Below are positions 1-13,200 of a DNA stretch of 64,000 nt, one piece after another. Both the position numbers and the translations under genes were made by a program. Under the pieces are notes generated by a model. The model was not told where the DNA came from, did not search any database, and was given only the letters and a program-made list of their open reading frames with translations. Numbering within the stretch: position 1 is the first letter of the stretch; every line of letters starts with the position of its first letter. Source of the stretch: Trichoplax sp. H2 (lineage: Eukaryota > Placozoa > Uniplacotomia > Trichoplacea); the NCBI GenBank assembly GCA_003344405.1, contig NOWV01000116.1, forward strand, positions 62,001 through 126,000, given 5' to 3'.

Positions 1-2224
1 TTAAAGATCGATTTGTAATATTAGAAACAAACTCCATCCATTAAGACACCTATTAGATTTACTTACCATCAACGTTACGAATAAGCTGGCCGATAAATCT
101 CTTATTTTATTCCTATATAGTTTACGGATTCTAAACTCGCTTCAAGATCATGATGCTGTTTTTATACGCTTCGCAGAGCTGTTGGTGGTATCAAGAAATA
201 AGCAAGATACTATAATTCAAAACAGTTTTTAATAATACAAAGTTTCAATGCCAAAACGCGTTAAGATATTATTACAAATACCGTAACATTTACAGACCAA
301 TAATTGTCTTTATCCTTTTATCTTGGATAATCATTTTGTAATGAAATTTATATGAAAGCCTGCATAAACAGCTATTAGAAAGATATTTTAGCCAAAGATA
401 ATTGTTTCGACCAATTATGACATTCAGAAATTCCCGGAAAAAGACGGCATCCATTGATCGATTCCTAGGAATGATTGCATTATACTGTTAACCCCTATAG
501 TTAATTGAGTTTCATAGCTAGTAATGTGAAGGTTTTAAAACTAATCACAGCAAATAAACGTCAAGTTTCGTTTGTTCGATAAGTTTTGCATTAAGTAGCA
601 ATAACAATTATAAAGTTAGATCAATTCTTTCATAATAATAAACGAGGTTGGGATTAGAGAGAACACCTGTATTCTTTATTTAACGATCTAGAGCCGCCAT
701 TATAGTATTAATCTATAGTAAATAATATCTGTCCCACGTAGCCGGTTCCTGCAGTACTTCACAATGGCGACGAGCAATGGAGGACTAGTACTATAACCTT
801 AGTCCAAAGTTTTGCAATTGTTTTACGATTTAGAATGTAAATTAGGCATAGAGGACATATTAGGTCTTTTCTGTAGGTATATGCTATCACAAATACTAGT
901 ATTTAAATATAGTAGTAAATCATTCAAGTACTCCGTTGTTTTATCAGTGCACGTAGACGAGTATTCACGATTATTAAAATTTGAGTTTCTCTTAAAAGAT
1001 TATAAGTCCTGTATCATCAGGCAATAATTTAGGATCTACACGTATAGCATAATTCCTAGCTCTTAGTTACGTGTAGTGTAGTAAAAAGATAAATAAAAAT
1101 ATTAGCTACTTAATGGTTGCTAAGTTTGTTGTGAGTCAGTAAATCGTATATCTCAGCTAGCCGATATTCGGAGTACCTCGTGGGCTATCCTAGCTCCGTT
1201 TTGTCAAGATAAACCGAACGGTAAGAACTAGTGGTCAATTAGCTTTCTCCTGCAACAGACCTACTAAGAAAAGTTGAGGACGAAGTTAAACTCTAGACTT
1301 AACTGGAAAGAATATCTCTACTTTTCGAATCGCGCTCCATTTATAAGCTTCACAGAGCTAGTAACTATTGATGCTATTATTATTATCAATCTATTATATT
1401 TCGGAATCATCTCAGCAAGCATACTTCTAAATAAAGGTTCATTAAGGCTTAAAAAACTAATAACCATTGTAAAAATACTTTGACTTAACTAATGCTATCA
1501 TACGATCAAAAAGGTCATAGCTGACCTTCAGTTAACAAGATTTTAATCATTAAAGCAATAATCATAATAGCTTTTAGACTTTACATACAACAGCTAATGC
1601 CCAACTATCTTATTAATATCGTAACAAGAACAAACACGAAATTTTTTTCAGACATAAATAATCAAATACAATCAAGCGTTATAAGCACTTCGCGGCAATA
1701 ATTTATCAATTTGAACATTTAAATATAGAGATTACAATACCATGTTTACTTGGCATAAAAGTTCTATCTTGAAGGATAGACTATAGCTCCAATCGCGTAC
1801 TAAGATATTCTAACCTGTAAAAGCTATAGATAGGCCCTTTCTTTAAGTATCATAGGGTAGGCTTTCACTAACTTGTGCTCAATTTAATAGATTTTGTGAA
1901 GTAAATAAGTACTACAAACGATAAGCTCCTCATCTAAGTATAAATAAAAAAAAGCAATACTAAACATTGAGTAAACGATTATGGTAGTAACCTGATATCA
2001 ATGCGCTTAAATGTTATAATACTGATAATTAATACATCATCAAATCAGCTCATTTTGCAGCACTAGGAATATCCATCAATAAAAAACATTCTGCTTGTAA
2101 TAGTAAAGATATCTTACGTATAAGTTCAAACTTTATTATAGAAAAAGATCAAGTTTAGGAAAAGTAGCAGGAAAATCAATATTTTTTTAAGTAGACGTAT
2201 ATCTCATTTTATGCAGCAATGATA
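1..2224. other. AT-rich stretch with no supported gene
   Basis: No exon series, conserved protein segment or RNA gene can be supported here. The open frames present (for example 812-1027 and 1274-1483, plus strand) are short, do not resemble any family I know and are not flanked by convincing splice sites. The stretch probably continues the decayed flank of the tandem array that lies to its right. Confidence 0.5.
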
Positions 2225-2710
2225 GCGAAAATATTGTTTGAGAATTACATTATAATTTCGATTCCTCTTTTGGAAATTATTTCATATACTCTTCTAATGT
2301 ATATTGAATGCGATAATATTAACATTTTAAAGATTTTGTGGATCGTTTATTCTTGATCTTGAATCAATATAAATATTTTATAAGCACAATTACAGCTTAA
2401 TAGAGTACATAATTTGATACATTACCCATATTTATATTTAATATTGCACATGGATAAATGTTATAAAAGACAAGGACTGTAGTAGTACAAAGAAAAGAAT
2501 AAGCATTAACGATGGAGTATTGGATGCCATTTGTAATTGACTAGCTGATATTTCAAACGTGTAGCGTCTAAGATTAGAACTGCTTTGGAATACGAATACT
2601 TTGAAAATGTTTTAGTTTCATAAACACTATAGTATTTCGGTGTTCGTTTTGCAACGGAATTATTAACAATTTCTGTTCTACAAAGTGAATCTAATGTTTA
2701 GGAAAGCTTT
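2225..2710 (-). pseudogene. relic of the array gene, exon 2 C-terminal part
   Basis: On the plus strand this stretch aligns along its length with the end of array gene A (about 4370-4830). Shared stretches include the CCTCTTTTG block near 2265 against 4390, TTCTTGATCTT near 2352 against 4487, the CTAGCTGATAT block near 2541 against 4671, and GTAGCGTCTAAGAT near 2560 against 4694. In the coding (minus) sense this corresponds to the region running from the soluble domain through the last membrane pair to the YRRGYR segment. Many substitutions, small indels and stop codons break the frame. No exon 1 remnant is recognisable beside it. It is the oldest-looking relic and marks the distal end of the array. 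Confidence 0.65.
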
Positions 2711-2789
2711 GTATTCTATATTAAAATAACATTTTACGTCATTGATAAAACGTTATAATGATCGAACTATGACTTTTCTACTGTCCAGC

Positions 2790-3660
2790 GTACTATTTTC
2801 ATGTGATACTTGACTCTTTCTTTGGTTACCATTTTCAAAGTGCCATAGATGTATTTTTGATGCTACTCTATCGAATAGGCCCATCCTTCTATTTTATGTA
2901 ATTTAATAATATTGAGATGATTGTGATCAACAGCTGTAAATTGGGCTCAAGTAGGGTTACTTCTTACCTGAAAATAAGGTTTTCTTTTTTAATCCTGACG
3001 AAAATGTACTGTTACTGGATAAAAAATTTTGGATAACCTCTCATGCATTGTAGTAACCTCTTTATATTAACCCTTATTCCTATGTGCATCTTTTATATTC
3101 ATGGACTGGCAATTCTAAGCCTTTGCTGAGAAAATACTTGAAACTATCAATGCATGCACACAATCATTCCAATCTTACTAAATATTACATGAAGTATGTC
3201 ATTGCCATTTCGTACTTACTCAGACTATTAAACGTGTTTCTCATTCTGTAATGTGATTGAGTAATATTAGAATAATTGCAACCATGGACTAATGGTTAAA
3301 TTTTATGCGATTTCTTATACATATAAATAGTTTCTACATACTCTTTTATGCCTGGTAGATATTTTCGATGCTGCTACATGATATGGCAATGTTGGGATAA
3401 ATGTGATCAAGAACGGACAATCGAAATTCGAGTAATTTCTCCTATATACTAGTAGCTTCTTCATATTCATTACTCTAATTTATGTACACTTTTCCTATAT
3501 TATCATGTAATGTAGAAATATCAAGATGATCATGGTGAAGATTTGAAAATCCAATTTTGAGTAAATTTTCGTACATAGAAATAGCTTTTTCTTGCTTATC
3601 CTGGCTCATAAATGCATTTCACAATACTTTGACAACAATTTAGTCGTAGAAAACAATCGA
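2790..3660 (-). pseudogene. decayed TPR-repeat (kinesin-light-chain/NPHP3-like) gene fragment
   Basis: Translated on the minus strand from about 3615 downwards, the sequence shows a tetratricopeptide-type pattern: a segment reading KAISMYENLLKIGF, then HHDHLDISTLHDNIGKVY, then, after a stop, an EEATSIYEKLLEFRL-like continuation and another DHIYPNIAIS stretch. This is the usual helix A/helix B rhythm of about 42 residues seen in the TPR arrays of kinesin light chains and of NACHT/CHAT-associated TPR proteins. Stop codons interrupt every repeat and no start or splice frame is usable, so I call it dead. A further weak repeat (DHNHLNIIKLH) lies near 2920. It is unrelated to the membrane-protein family around it and was probably caught up in the array expansion. 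The exact family is not certain. Confidence 0.6.
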
Positions 3661-4360
3661 ACATCAATTTATTTAAAATTATAGAGATTTGCCACTAATA
3701 GCCATACAATTAGTTTATGACGAGATTGATAAGTGAAGAGATAGCAATAAGCAGAATTAGTACTGCCAGCAACTATACAAGCTTGCAATAAAGGAATAAT
3801 CTCACCTACAACCTAGAGACCAAATGGTCTGCAAACGTCATATTACTTCTTCAAACGTGATTCTCGTTTTGCTCCACTCTTAATTTTCTAATAGCATCAC
3901 ATTTTATAGTCTTCATAGTACTCATGGCGATAAAAGAAAGTGGATATTTAGTACTCTATCACGCTCTAAATTAACTTGGACTAACTAACTTGTCCCACAT
4001 ATAAAAACACAAATTATAGAATGTCCAGACACGAATCACTTAAAGATTCTCTTACAAAATAATATGAACTAGCCAAATTACAGTATTATCAAATACATCA
4101 ATTTTTATCCCTGACAAGACTCTTGACTACTAAACTATATGAAAAATTTAAAATGAATCTTTAGATAGCAAAATTTAGTCATAAAAACAACGATTGAATT
4201 ACTTTTTAAATAATACAATAGTTATATTCCCCCATATTATTTAATAAGGAGAATTAAATGTATAGTGACACATCCATTTTCCAAATTAAATAGCTTCCAT
4301 TTCCATGTTGTAAGGTTACAACGGACTTCATTTTCAGTCCTTTATAACAGTTTGATCATA
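3661..4360. other. spacer 3' of array gene A
   Basis: There is no supported gene. A minus-strand segment near 3720-3840 keeps a short open stretch (EIIPLLQACIVAGSTNSAYC) that might be the upstream part of the dead TPR gene, but nothing confirms it. The open frame at 4265-4507 on the plus strand is antisense to array gene A and is not credited. Confidence 0.35.
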
Positions 4361-7300
4361 TTAACCTACAGCCAAATTTATTATCTGAGAAATAGAATGA
4401 AATTCGAAGCCTCTTTTGAAAAATATTTTATATCCTCTTCTGTATTGAATAATGCTAAGGGATATAATACTATCGATGAATTCTTTCTTGATCTTATATA
4501 CGTTTGAGTATTTGAGGGAAATAACTGTAGCTAAATATACAACTGATGTATTTGCGATAATCGCATTTAATGTCGTAAACGAATGAATTTTATAAAAGAG
4601 AAGAACTGTGGCAATGTAGCAAAAAAATAGAAATGTTACAATTAAAATATTGAATGCTAATTGCAAGAGACTAATTGATATCTGAGGAGCGTAGTGTCTA
4701 AGATATTCGTATAATTCTACAGGAATACCAGTACATTGAGAATTGGCAGTTTCATATACATTATGGTACGTAGGTGTTAATTTGCTGCGAAAGTACTGTG
4801 GATCATTATTCTGTAAGTGAACTTCGATCATCTTTATTAACGTATTGTACTTGTTATCAAAAGAACATTCTATGCAATCAAAACCACACTGCAATAATTT
4901 AACTGTGACTCTGTTGTTATCCAGCTTATTATATTGCATTATCATAGTGGATGTTCCATTAACTTTATCATGATGGCCATCTCTTATACTTTGTTTGATA
5001 TAACCTTTGATGTGATATTTAATAATTTCATCATTCAACATTTCTGGGACATCAATATCTATTTCTTCAATACTACTGGCGCTAGTTTGAGTGATAATAA
5101 ATTCCACTTGCAAAATTCCTTCCTTACTGTTCATTATTGTCTCGATATTTTCTTCTACACTTTGCTGTACACGAATAATTCTTTCACGTATAAGAGGACC
5201 TCGGCTAGTGTATGCGCTTAATAATAGGTAAATATAATGCAAGTACGGAATCGCGGTAATAATTATTATATGGAAATAGGCTGAGAATGCAATAATAAAT
5301 GTCGTCACAGAAATAATGATTCTAAAAATCAACTGCAGTCCGCAAATCAACAGCACTATAGTAGTGATGGAGTAGTAAAATGAGATTAGTGTCAATGTTG
5401 TAGACACGAAGCGATTTGTCAATGGCCAATTGGCTATATTGAGCGGTAATGTCCTTTTTAAATTCAATGTTAATAGCTTAGAAATGAAAAACACCGCTCG
5501 TAAAAGGCCAATAAGTCTTAATAAACAAAATGGTAGGCAAAGTAGAAACGTGAACAGATCCTTAACAAATTGCAGTAATTGCATAGACAGCAAGTGGTAT
5601 TTCATATCGATAAGGGTAATCTTCAGTTGAAGATATGACTGCTGGTCATGACTTGCTGTAATATATTTTTGTCTAGTTTGTAGCTCTTGGTCGTTTGTAA
5701 GACTTTTGCTAAACTGATATCTTGAATTACTAAATCTTATTTGTGTCAAGCGAGCCAAGATTACGATCAAAGTATAGATAATGTTAATACCTACAGAAAT
5801 CATAATTGTCAACATGATCGTGCGAGGAATCGAGACTTTAGCTATTTTAGGGTTAATAATAAATAGGATTGTGTATCGCTGTATCATTAAAGATGCCAGT
5901 CCCAAAAGGCAAGACAAAATAGTCAATGATGATAATTTAAAGCAGTAAATAATTTCTGACCAAAGCTTTTTGGTGGTGCAATTATGAAGATTGAAATACT
6001 TGGCGTTCTGAAATCTTAGAGGGTCTAAAATACGAATTTTGATCATTTTAATATGACTTTCTGCTTGAAGCAACGAAATATCACCGGATTGACGTGCTAG
6101 CCGATGGATTTCTTGGGATGATCCGAGCAATAATTGATCGCTGGATTCTTGATTTGGTTCCTGATCCGAATTAGTACTTAAAATCAGACTTGGCTCCTGA
6201 TACTCACTCTCATTTCGGTCGTGGTGTGATTTAAGCTTTACATATCTATCAGAACAATTTTACAAGTATTAGTAGTCAGTATATGTAGGTTGTAGTAGGT
6301 AGCAGTTCATGTTTTAACCTAAGAAAAGATTAGGTTACAGTAAAAGCTAAATGTGATAGTATTTCTGATCTCTATATAATGGTATTATGAATCTGTTATG
6401 AGTCAGATATTGATATAAAGTACAATGCATAGTTAGAAAGAGATCGATTGTGATATTTCTAATAAAAGTCATAAAGATCTGTTCGCTAAGTATACTTCGT
6501 AACAGTAAATAAATTAAATGTAGATAGCTAAATATAATTCGGGAATATGTACTGTAGTTGTCATTTGAGTGGAATATTGCTTAATTAATCATTCATAGAA
6601 CTCTTAAAAAATTCATAGTTTTGGAATTAAAATTTAAGCTGCACAGATACCGGTTTTTGTAAAATCAATTACAAAAATTAGTAATGATCATGTTTCATCA
6701 AATATTCTTTTGGTCTATAATTACAACATTTGTTACCAATAACTAACCAGACTTGCATAAATAGTACAAATATATACGCAGAAATAGATATCTTGAAGTT
6801 ATACTGTCCTATTTATTCGATAGTTGTCACCCTTTCATAACTTTCAAAATCAAGCAACGTAGTGGTATCTTTCGTGATGAATAAATATAAATGACCTAAA
6901 GTTCAATTTTAGATTATCTTCGACTAATTGAGTATAGGTTTAGCCTGATTTACGAGCAAAATTAATACTTGTAAGCTAGATTTATGATAAATTGAAATAA
7001 AAGAAGAAATACTGTGTCAAAGTATCATAGGAATACATATCTGCTAAACTAACTATAATATAGCAGTAAGATTTAAAATTACTCGCAAAATATGATTTAT
7101 GTTATTATATTAAAAATTTAGCCTACCGATAACTCCCTAGTTCTTCCAAAAAGCTCTTAGTAAGTTTATCAACTACTACAGCAGCCATACAGGAACTAAT
7201 TGCTACGGAAATTATTTGCATTACTGGAAAGTACCATTCTTCTTCCTCTCGCTTTAAACATGTATCAATATCTATTTTTGGATTGATTCTACTTCTTTTA

Positions 7301-7878
7301 CAGCATGAATAGTCAACTGCATGGTTAGAATGTCCATCATTTTTAAGATAGCGTCGTCTACATATTGTAAAACAAGCTTCCCCTTGGCAACTTTGATTTA
7401 AGTTCATAAATTGTACAAGTGTTGTGAATATGACATGAATTCGACATCGGTCATTTGGTAGCAATAGATAACAACCTTTGCTTGATTCCCTAAAAGATAA
7501 ACGTTGAGATGATGTGAAAACTGAAGGAAGGCTTAAGCTTGTAGCTATGTAATCGCTAGGTAAAGAAATTAAAGCTTTGCCAAATTCATCTCTTATCCAT
7601 GCATAATATGTTTCCGGGGCAGACCATTTCTGTATGTTCTGATTTTCAAGAAATAATTTAAAAAAAACGGCTTTTGTTGTTTTTGAGCGAACAACTTCTT
7701 GAAACTGAGCATATGAAGATGATCCATTCTCCACAATCAGATGGCAAGTGGGTAGGCAGATAGAAGCATTTGTCGCTTGAACTGATGCCTTAAAAAATAC
7801 TATTTGAAATAAGCAAATAATGTATGGAAGAATATATCGATATCGATATCTATACGTGAATAAATCCGAAGGAATCAT
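4361..7878 (-). CDS. array gene A: orphan multi-pass membrane protein with Cys-rich ectodomain (2 exons, 878 aa)
   Basis: Family not recognised. Exon 1 spans 7127-7878 and exon 2 spans 4361-6245, joined through a phase-2 intron (donor GTAGGC, acceptor GATAG), giving 2637 coding bases. I chose the ATG at 7878 because its hydrophobic leader aligns with those of the paralogues; the frame stays open 40 codons further upstream. Exon 1 carries the leader, an ectodomain with the shared NQSCxGxxC, TICRRR and YSCC pattern, and a helix after EEEWYFPV. Exon 2 has about eight hydrophobic spans, the soluble domain with QCGFDCIEC near residue 700, HYAPQISISL before the last membrane pair, and YRRGYK. This is the most divergent copy. 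It has about 70 extra residues between the exon junction and the RILDP motif (a nearer acceptor may be the real one), and its C-tail stops just after the FEFHSISQ segment, so it lacks the KGEIQF module of the others. Confidence 0.75.
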
Positions 7879-8544
7879 CCTGTAAGCAGCAGTTTGGTAA
7901 AATTTGATAACACCTGCCGAAGTTATTAAATAAATTTGCAAAAAATTTTGCAGAGATTGGTACCTGCTGATATTTTTTGCTACACTCCGTAGGTACATGA
8001 GATGAATACTGTAACTTTTTATTATATTCTCTTAAATACCTTTGCCCTAGTTTATATTTGCATTATGCTATTCTCTATAAAAGTATCTTTTCATTCCGAA
8101 TAATTTTCTAGGTAGTAGCAAATGCAAAGTATAAACAGAATAATTAGGTCAATCATGGGGAAGAAAAAAATTGGAAAATCGGAATAACGCCTCATATTTT
8201 CAGCATCTGATTCTTCTACTTATGATTATCACGTAGAAAAGATGTGGAAGTATTGTAGCCTTTTGATTTTTATTAAGAAATGAAGTCTTTATCCTTTAAT
8301 TACTTGAAGTGAATGGTAAAGTTTTAATTATTGCTATTAATGTAGTCTAATAGTTATTGTATATTGTAACTTTTACCATGAGAAAATAGTTACTGCTTTC
8401 AAGGATAGTGCTAGACTCATGTAGGTGAGATCTTATCCAACCGATAAAACTAGACGCTTAAAATTGATTGATGCTACCTGATAATCAATGTGATATTCAA
8501 GTAAAATTAGTGCCAGAGAGATGCTATACTATACAGTACTATAT
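7879..8544. other. spacer 5' of array gene A
   Basis: This should contain the promoter of gene A (minus strand, start at 7878). No core promoter motif is convincing, and no other gene is visible. Confidence 0.35.
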
Positions 8545-9215
8545 AGTCTATTTACATAAAACTTTATGTATTACTCAATAACTGCGAATCGTATTGGTGT
8601 ATTGCATTATCAGAAATAGAACATTACTATATTTGATACTACTAGCAACCTTCTTCAATTTTTTTATTAGGCACTACTCAAGAATTACTAATAGTATTAA
8701 TATATTACTAAAAACAGAACATGATAACGTTTATCATACCAGTAAACATCTAGAATTACTTTATTAATTAGGCACTATTCAAGAATTATCGATCGCATTT
8801 GTATGTTACTCAAAACGCAACGTTATATCGCTACATCATCAGCAGTTATCTATAATTGCTTTATTTAGCGCAGTGACTATTCTACATCACATAGTGCTTT
8901 ACTTCATATCACTGTTCTATTTCTAACACGCCCTACTATAATTATTAATTGCCTGATATCGCTACAGTCCTATTATGATGTGCGATGTAAAAGCGATTCA
9001 CGTTTACTCTTTATTAAAAAATCATCTTCTTGTCCTTCATAATGTCCAAATGACTGTTTGATTTTTCTAAAGATATTTCCTAATCTCAATTTGCATGTAC
9101 TAAATAATAGACTATTCGCTTGATCACGGTTAAGTTCCGTTCCTATTACTCCGCTATCAACACTATTAGGAAAAGTATTTGTTAAACCCATCCTATAAGC
9201 CGAAAATCTTCTCTA
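8545..9215. repeat. segmental duplicate of the 3' flank and last codons of array gene C
   Basis: The block is collinear with 17695-18335, with only scattered substitutions and small indels. Landmarks are AACATTACTATATTTGATAC at 8623 against 17756, the CAGTAAACATCTAGAATTAC stretch at 8741 against 17877, and the CGCTACAGTCCTATTATGAT run at 8960 against 18094. It contains the relic described at 8973-9191. Both copies also hold an internally repetitive stretch in which CAAGAATTA ... TATTACT recurs every 90-130 bases. Confidence 0.85.
8973..9191 (-). pseudogene. orphan C-terminal fragment of an array gene (72 codons)
   Basis: This is an open stretch nearly identical to the last 72 codons of gene C (18107-18325). 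Shared segments include RDQANSLLFSTCKLRLGN-like residues, IFRKIKQSFGH and the terminal RESLLHRTS. No YRRGYR segment, membrane region or exon 1 precedes it, so it is a 3' fragment carried by the local duplication and not a gene. The open frame is preserved, which suggests a recent duplication. It would need transcript support to be called anything else. Confidence 0.85.
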
Positions 9216-10219
9216 CTAGACGTCATATAGAAATTTTTTTAACCTGTATAATTCAAATCATTATTTAATCACTAAAATATTTTTTTAAGCAATGAAGTTA
9301 ATATCGAATTATGCCAGTTGCTACTAATAATATTTAAATACTCAAGTTGTTTCCAAATCAGCAATGAAGTATTTATTTTGCAAGTCCTTTGATTATGGCA
9401 TTCGCTGTTATATTTGACATTAACCTTAAAGCATTTACATCGGTTCGTTGTATATGGCATAAGGCAATAACAGAAAGAATATTTTTACAACGATCAAAAT
9501 AGATTCTAATTGTGCAGTTTCCCTAAGAATAATGGCTACACTATGTTATACATCGCCTGTCGCTATACGAGTAAAAGATTGTTTACGTAAAATAAATTTT
9601 TTAGCATCGCAAAGTCTGTAAGTCAGGCCTTACTGTGTATGAAACTTGTAATAGCTATCTATAGAAACAGCAAAATAACACGATTACACATTTTTCAAAT
9701 CGCCTTTACCTCTTTCAGACTTAAGCTGCGGTATTACACGATGTTATCAACTGCGTAAGCTTTTAGTCGTTTGAATAATTTTTGCAGTTTGATTTTGCTT
9801 GTAACTGCAGATTCCTTTTTGCATTTCTGTATGAGCATTGGGCATTTGGCGCATTCATTACTCTTTACATTCACATGTTATTATCACTGACATCTACCTA
9901 CAATGTCAGACTTGCAGCAAATTAAGCATTCTCTCATTGGAATATTTAAAATGAATTAATTCGTACGAATACATACTTAAGACTTTTAATGTGTACGAAC
10001 AAGTAGGAAAAAGTAATGGAAATATGATAAAACTAGCGAAATTCTAGTACTTTTATCGATCTAGCAACGTTTTTGCAGTACATTAAATATTCTATTAACT
10101 ATCGAACGTTACCAAAAGATTCAGTAAATAATTTATCTTTTAATGTTAAATAAAAGATATTTAATGCAGCAATTGTATGTGTATAACGTAAAAACAAGTA
10201 AATTAATTTAGCTTTGATT
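9216..10219. other. spacer 3' of array gene B, nothing supported
   Basis: AT-rich sequence with no homology to the array genes that I can follow and no exon pattern. The short minus-strand frame 9272-9460 has no recognisable features. Confidence 0.4.
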
Positions 10220-13200
10220 TTAACATGAAACAGTGCTGTTAGCTTCAGAATTATCGTTTAACAAGTCGTAATCGTCATGTTTCTTAGGATATCCAAAAGC
10301 ATTTCTTAGTATATTTAAAATATATCTAAATTGAATCTCGCCATTATTAATGAATCGATTATTCTGCGAATTTGCATTATTCAGCTGATTCATATTATCC
10401 GACTGATTCACATCATTTAACTGGTTAGTATTATTTGACTGACTGATATTATTCGACGTCGTGCTATCAAGTTGCGGCATTTCTTCATCATCGTCTGAGT
10501 TTTGATTAAAATTTACAAAAATCATCCGATATGCTTGAACTACAGGTTGAAAATGTATCCCTTCTGTACAAAAGAATCGATATCCTCTTCGATATTTAAC
10601 AATATATGTAAGTAGAATCTCGTCAACTTCGTCTTCTTTTAATTCTGATATTTTAAGATGTTTAAGTGATAAAATTGTAACTACATAGATAACAGGTGTT
10701 TTAGCTATAGCAGAATTTAACGATGAAAATGTTTGAATCTTATAATCCAGTAAAACTGTTAAAACAAATATGAAGAATAATCCGCTTACAAAAATAATAT
10801 TGAAGAATACACGCCATAGACTGATTGATATTTGAGGAGCGTAATAACGTAGATATTGATATAACTCTAAAGGAATAGCAACAGGCTGATCGCAAGTTCT
10901 ATCTTCGTGTTTCTTTTTATCTTTCTTCTCATCTTTATTGTCAGATTTATCGTTATCATTACTTATGCCTTCATTACTATTTTTATCGTCTGCGTCAGCC
11001 ACTTCTTCCGGATAGTAAATCTGAGTTAACTTTTTTTCGAAGCCTTCGATCTTGCTATTCTTTAAATATTGAGCTATATATTCTAGCATATGATTGATCT
11101 TGTCAGCTTGAGGACACTCAGTGCAGCCATTAATACACTGCTTTAATTTAACTTTAACATTCCCATCTTGTAATATTTTATATTCAAAAATAATTTTCGA
11201 GTTTCCATCGATAATCTGATGGTTAGGCTTGCGATTCATCCATTCAACATAGATCTTGATGTATTTTCGGATGTTAACATCTTCAAGCATTTCTGGTAAA
11301 TCTATAAGGATATCATCGTATGCCATGGCTACATAGACTTCCAAATAACCTTGATTTACTTGTAGTATATTGCCTACTATTCGTTTTATCGCATCTGTAT
11401 ATTTTAAGGCGATTATTCGTTTTCGTATCATCCTATCAGTTTTGTTATAAGCATCAGATATTTGGATAATGTAATGTACGTATGGAATCACTATAACGAT
11501 AACAAGACTAAAGTAAACCGAATAAGCGACCACAAATGCTGTTACAGTAATAATGACTCTGAAAACGAGTTGAAGACCAATCCATAAAAAGCCTATCGTA
11601 ACAAGGGAATATAAAAATGCTGCGCTAGCATAAAACATAGACATTAAATAACAAGGAACTCGCCAAGATGGATTAGTTGGTAGGAATGCAGTTCTTAATT
11701 TAATTGTTAATATTTCTGTCATAAACATTGCGCTACGGTAAGTGCCTACTCTTCCCGCTATAAAAAACAGCAAGCAGAAGAGTAATGCTACTAAGTTATT
11801 GAAAAGCCCTATAACATGAAATGATCTTAAGTGATGAGTTATCTTGTTAATATAGATGAATAATTGAAAATAGCCTTGTCGATTGCTATTTCGCGACATA
11901 TAGCGATATCGTTGTGATATTTTAGGTTGTTCCTGTTGACTCAATCTATATTTTGCTTTGCAAAATTGTCGAAGATCGGCTAAAAGTATAAAAAATATAC
12001 CACCGCCGCTAATTAATGCTACTACCATAAATATTTGTTTGATAAAGTGCGGTATAAGTGGTGTTATATACGGATACATTTTAGGAACAAGAATAAATAA
12101 TATTGGAAATCTCTGCACAAATATCGATATAAACCCAGCTGACATACAAATTACTGTAAATATACAATATTTAAAGGCATGATGTATATGTATCCAAGGA
12201 TTACTGTCAGCTTTATCGGATAGATAGGAGTATCCTAGATGCTCTAGCTTACATTCATTTAATACACGAACACGAGTAGATTCGATTTCAATGTCCCTAA
12301 AATTAAATATTAGATATAAACTTTTAGAATAAGAAGATATAATAGCATAGATAATTGAGCGTTAAATTTTAGCATAGCATTAATAATAATACCCATTAAA
12401 TCAGATAGTTACGCGATATAAAATTTGTAGTATCAATTAATTGATATTATAGAATAATCCATATTATGATTGACATTTTAGCTCTTAGAGTTTCTACGAC
12501 TTCAAGTTATCACGATACTCAAATCTAATAAGGTCTTTAGAGGCGTCAGATTTTTTGAATTTAAAAGTGTAAATAAATTAAAGCAATATAGATATTCAAA
12601 GCTTGAATATAACCACAAGCACTAACTTTACGTTGGTATACAAAGTATGTTTATTTACAATATTTATAGAATGTATTTGAAAATTGTACTGAATCACACT
12701 GATAATAATATAGATCGCGATCTTACCTTTCAAATTCCGTTATAAACCAATTTAAAATTTTGTCTGTAGCTGCTCCACTTAAAATGATGCTTAAACAAAC
12801 TGAAAATAACTCCATCAATGGAACATACCATTCTAGTTTCTTCTCGATGAAACACTCGTTAATATTAATCTCCGCCTTCGGTACGCCACTTGGACAGCAT
12901 GAATAGTAAATTTCATGAGCAAAATTTCCATCGTTTCTTATAAAATGTCTTTGACAGACGGTACCGCAATTTTTACCGCTACAACTACGATTTAAGCCTG
13001 TAAATTCGGCTAGTGCCTTGAATAAGATATAATCTTTACTTTCTAAGTCAGGCAGACGATCGTAACAGCCGTCGGTAGATTCAACAAGAGACAACTTATA
13101 TTCGGATATGAAAACAGAATAAAGACTTAGACTCGTGGCTATATAGGTCGTAGGTAAGGTATAAATAGCCTCACCTAGATTTTTTTTTATCCATGCATAA

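Noticed and set aside
4265-4507. 80-codon plus-strand frame
   Set aside because: Antisense to the end of array gene A; its length is a by-product of the coding strand.
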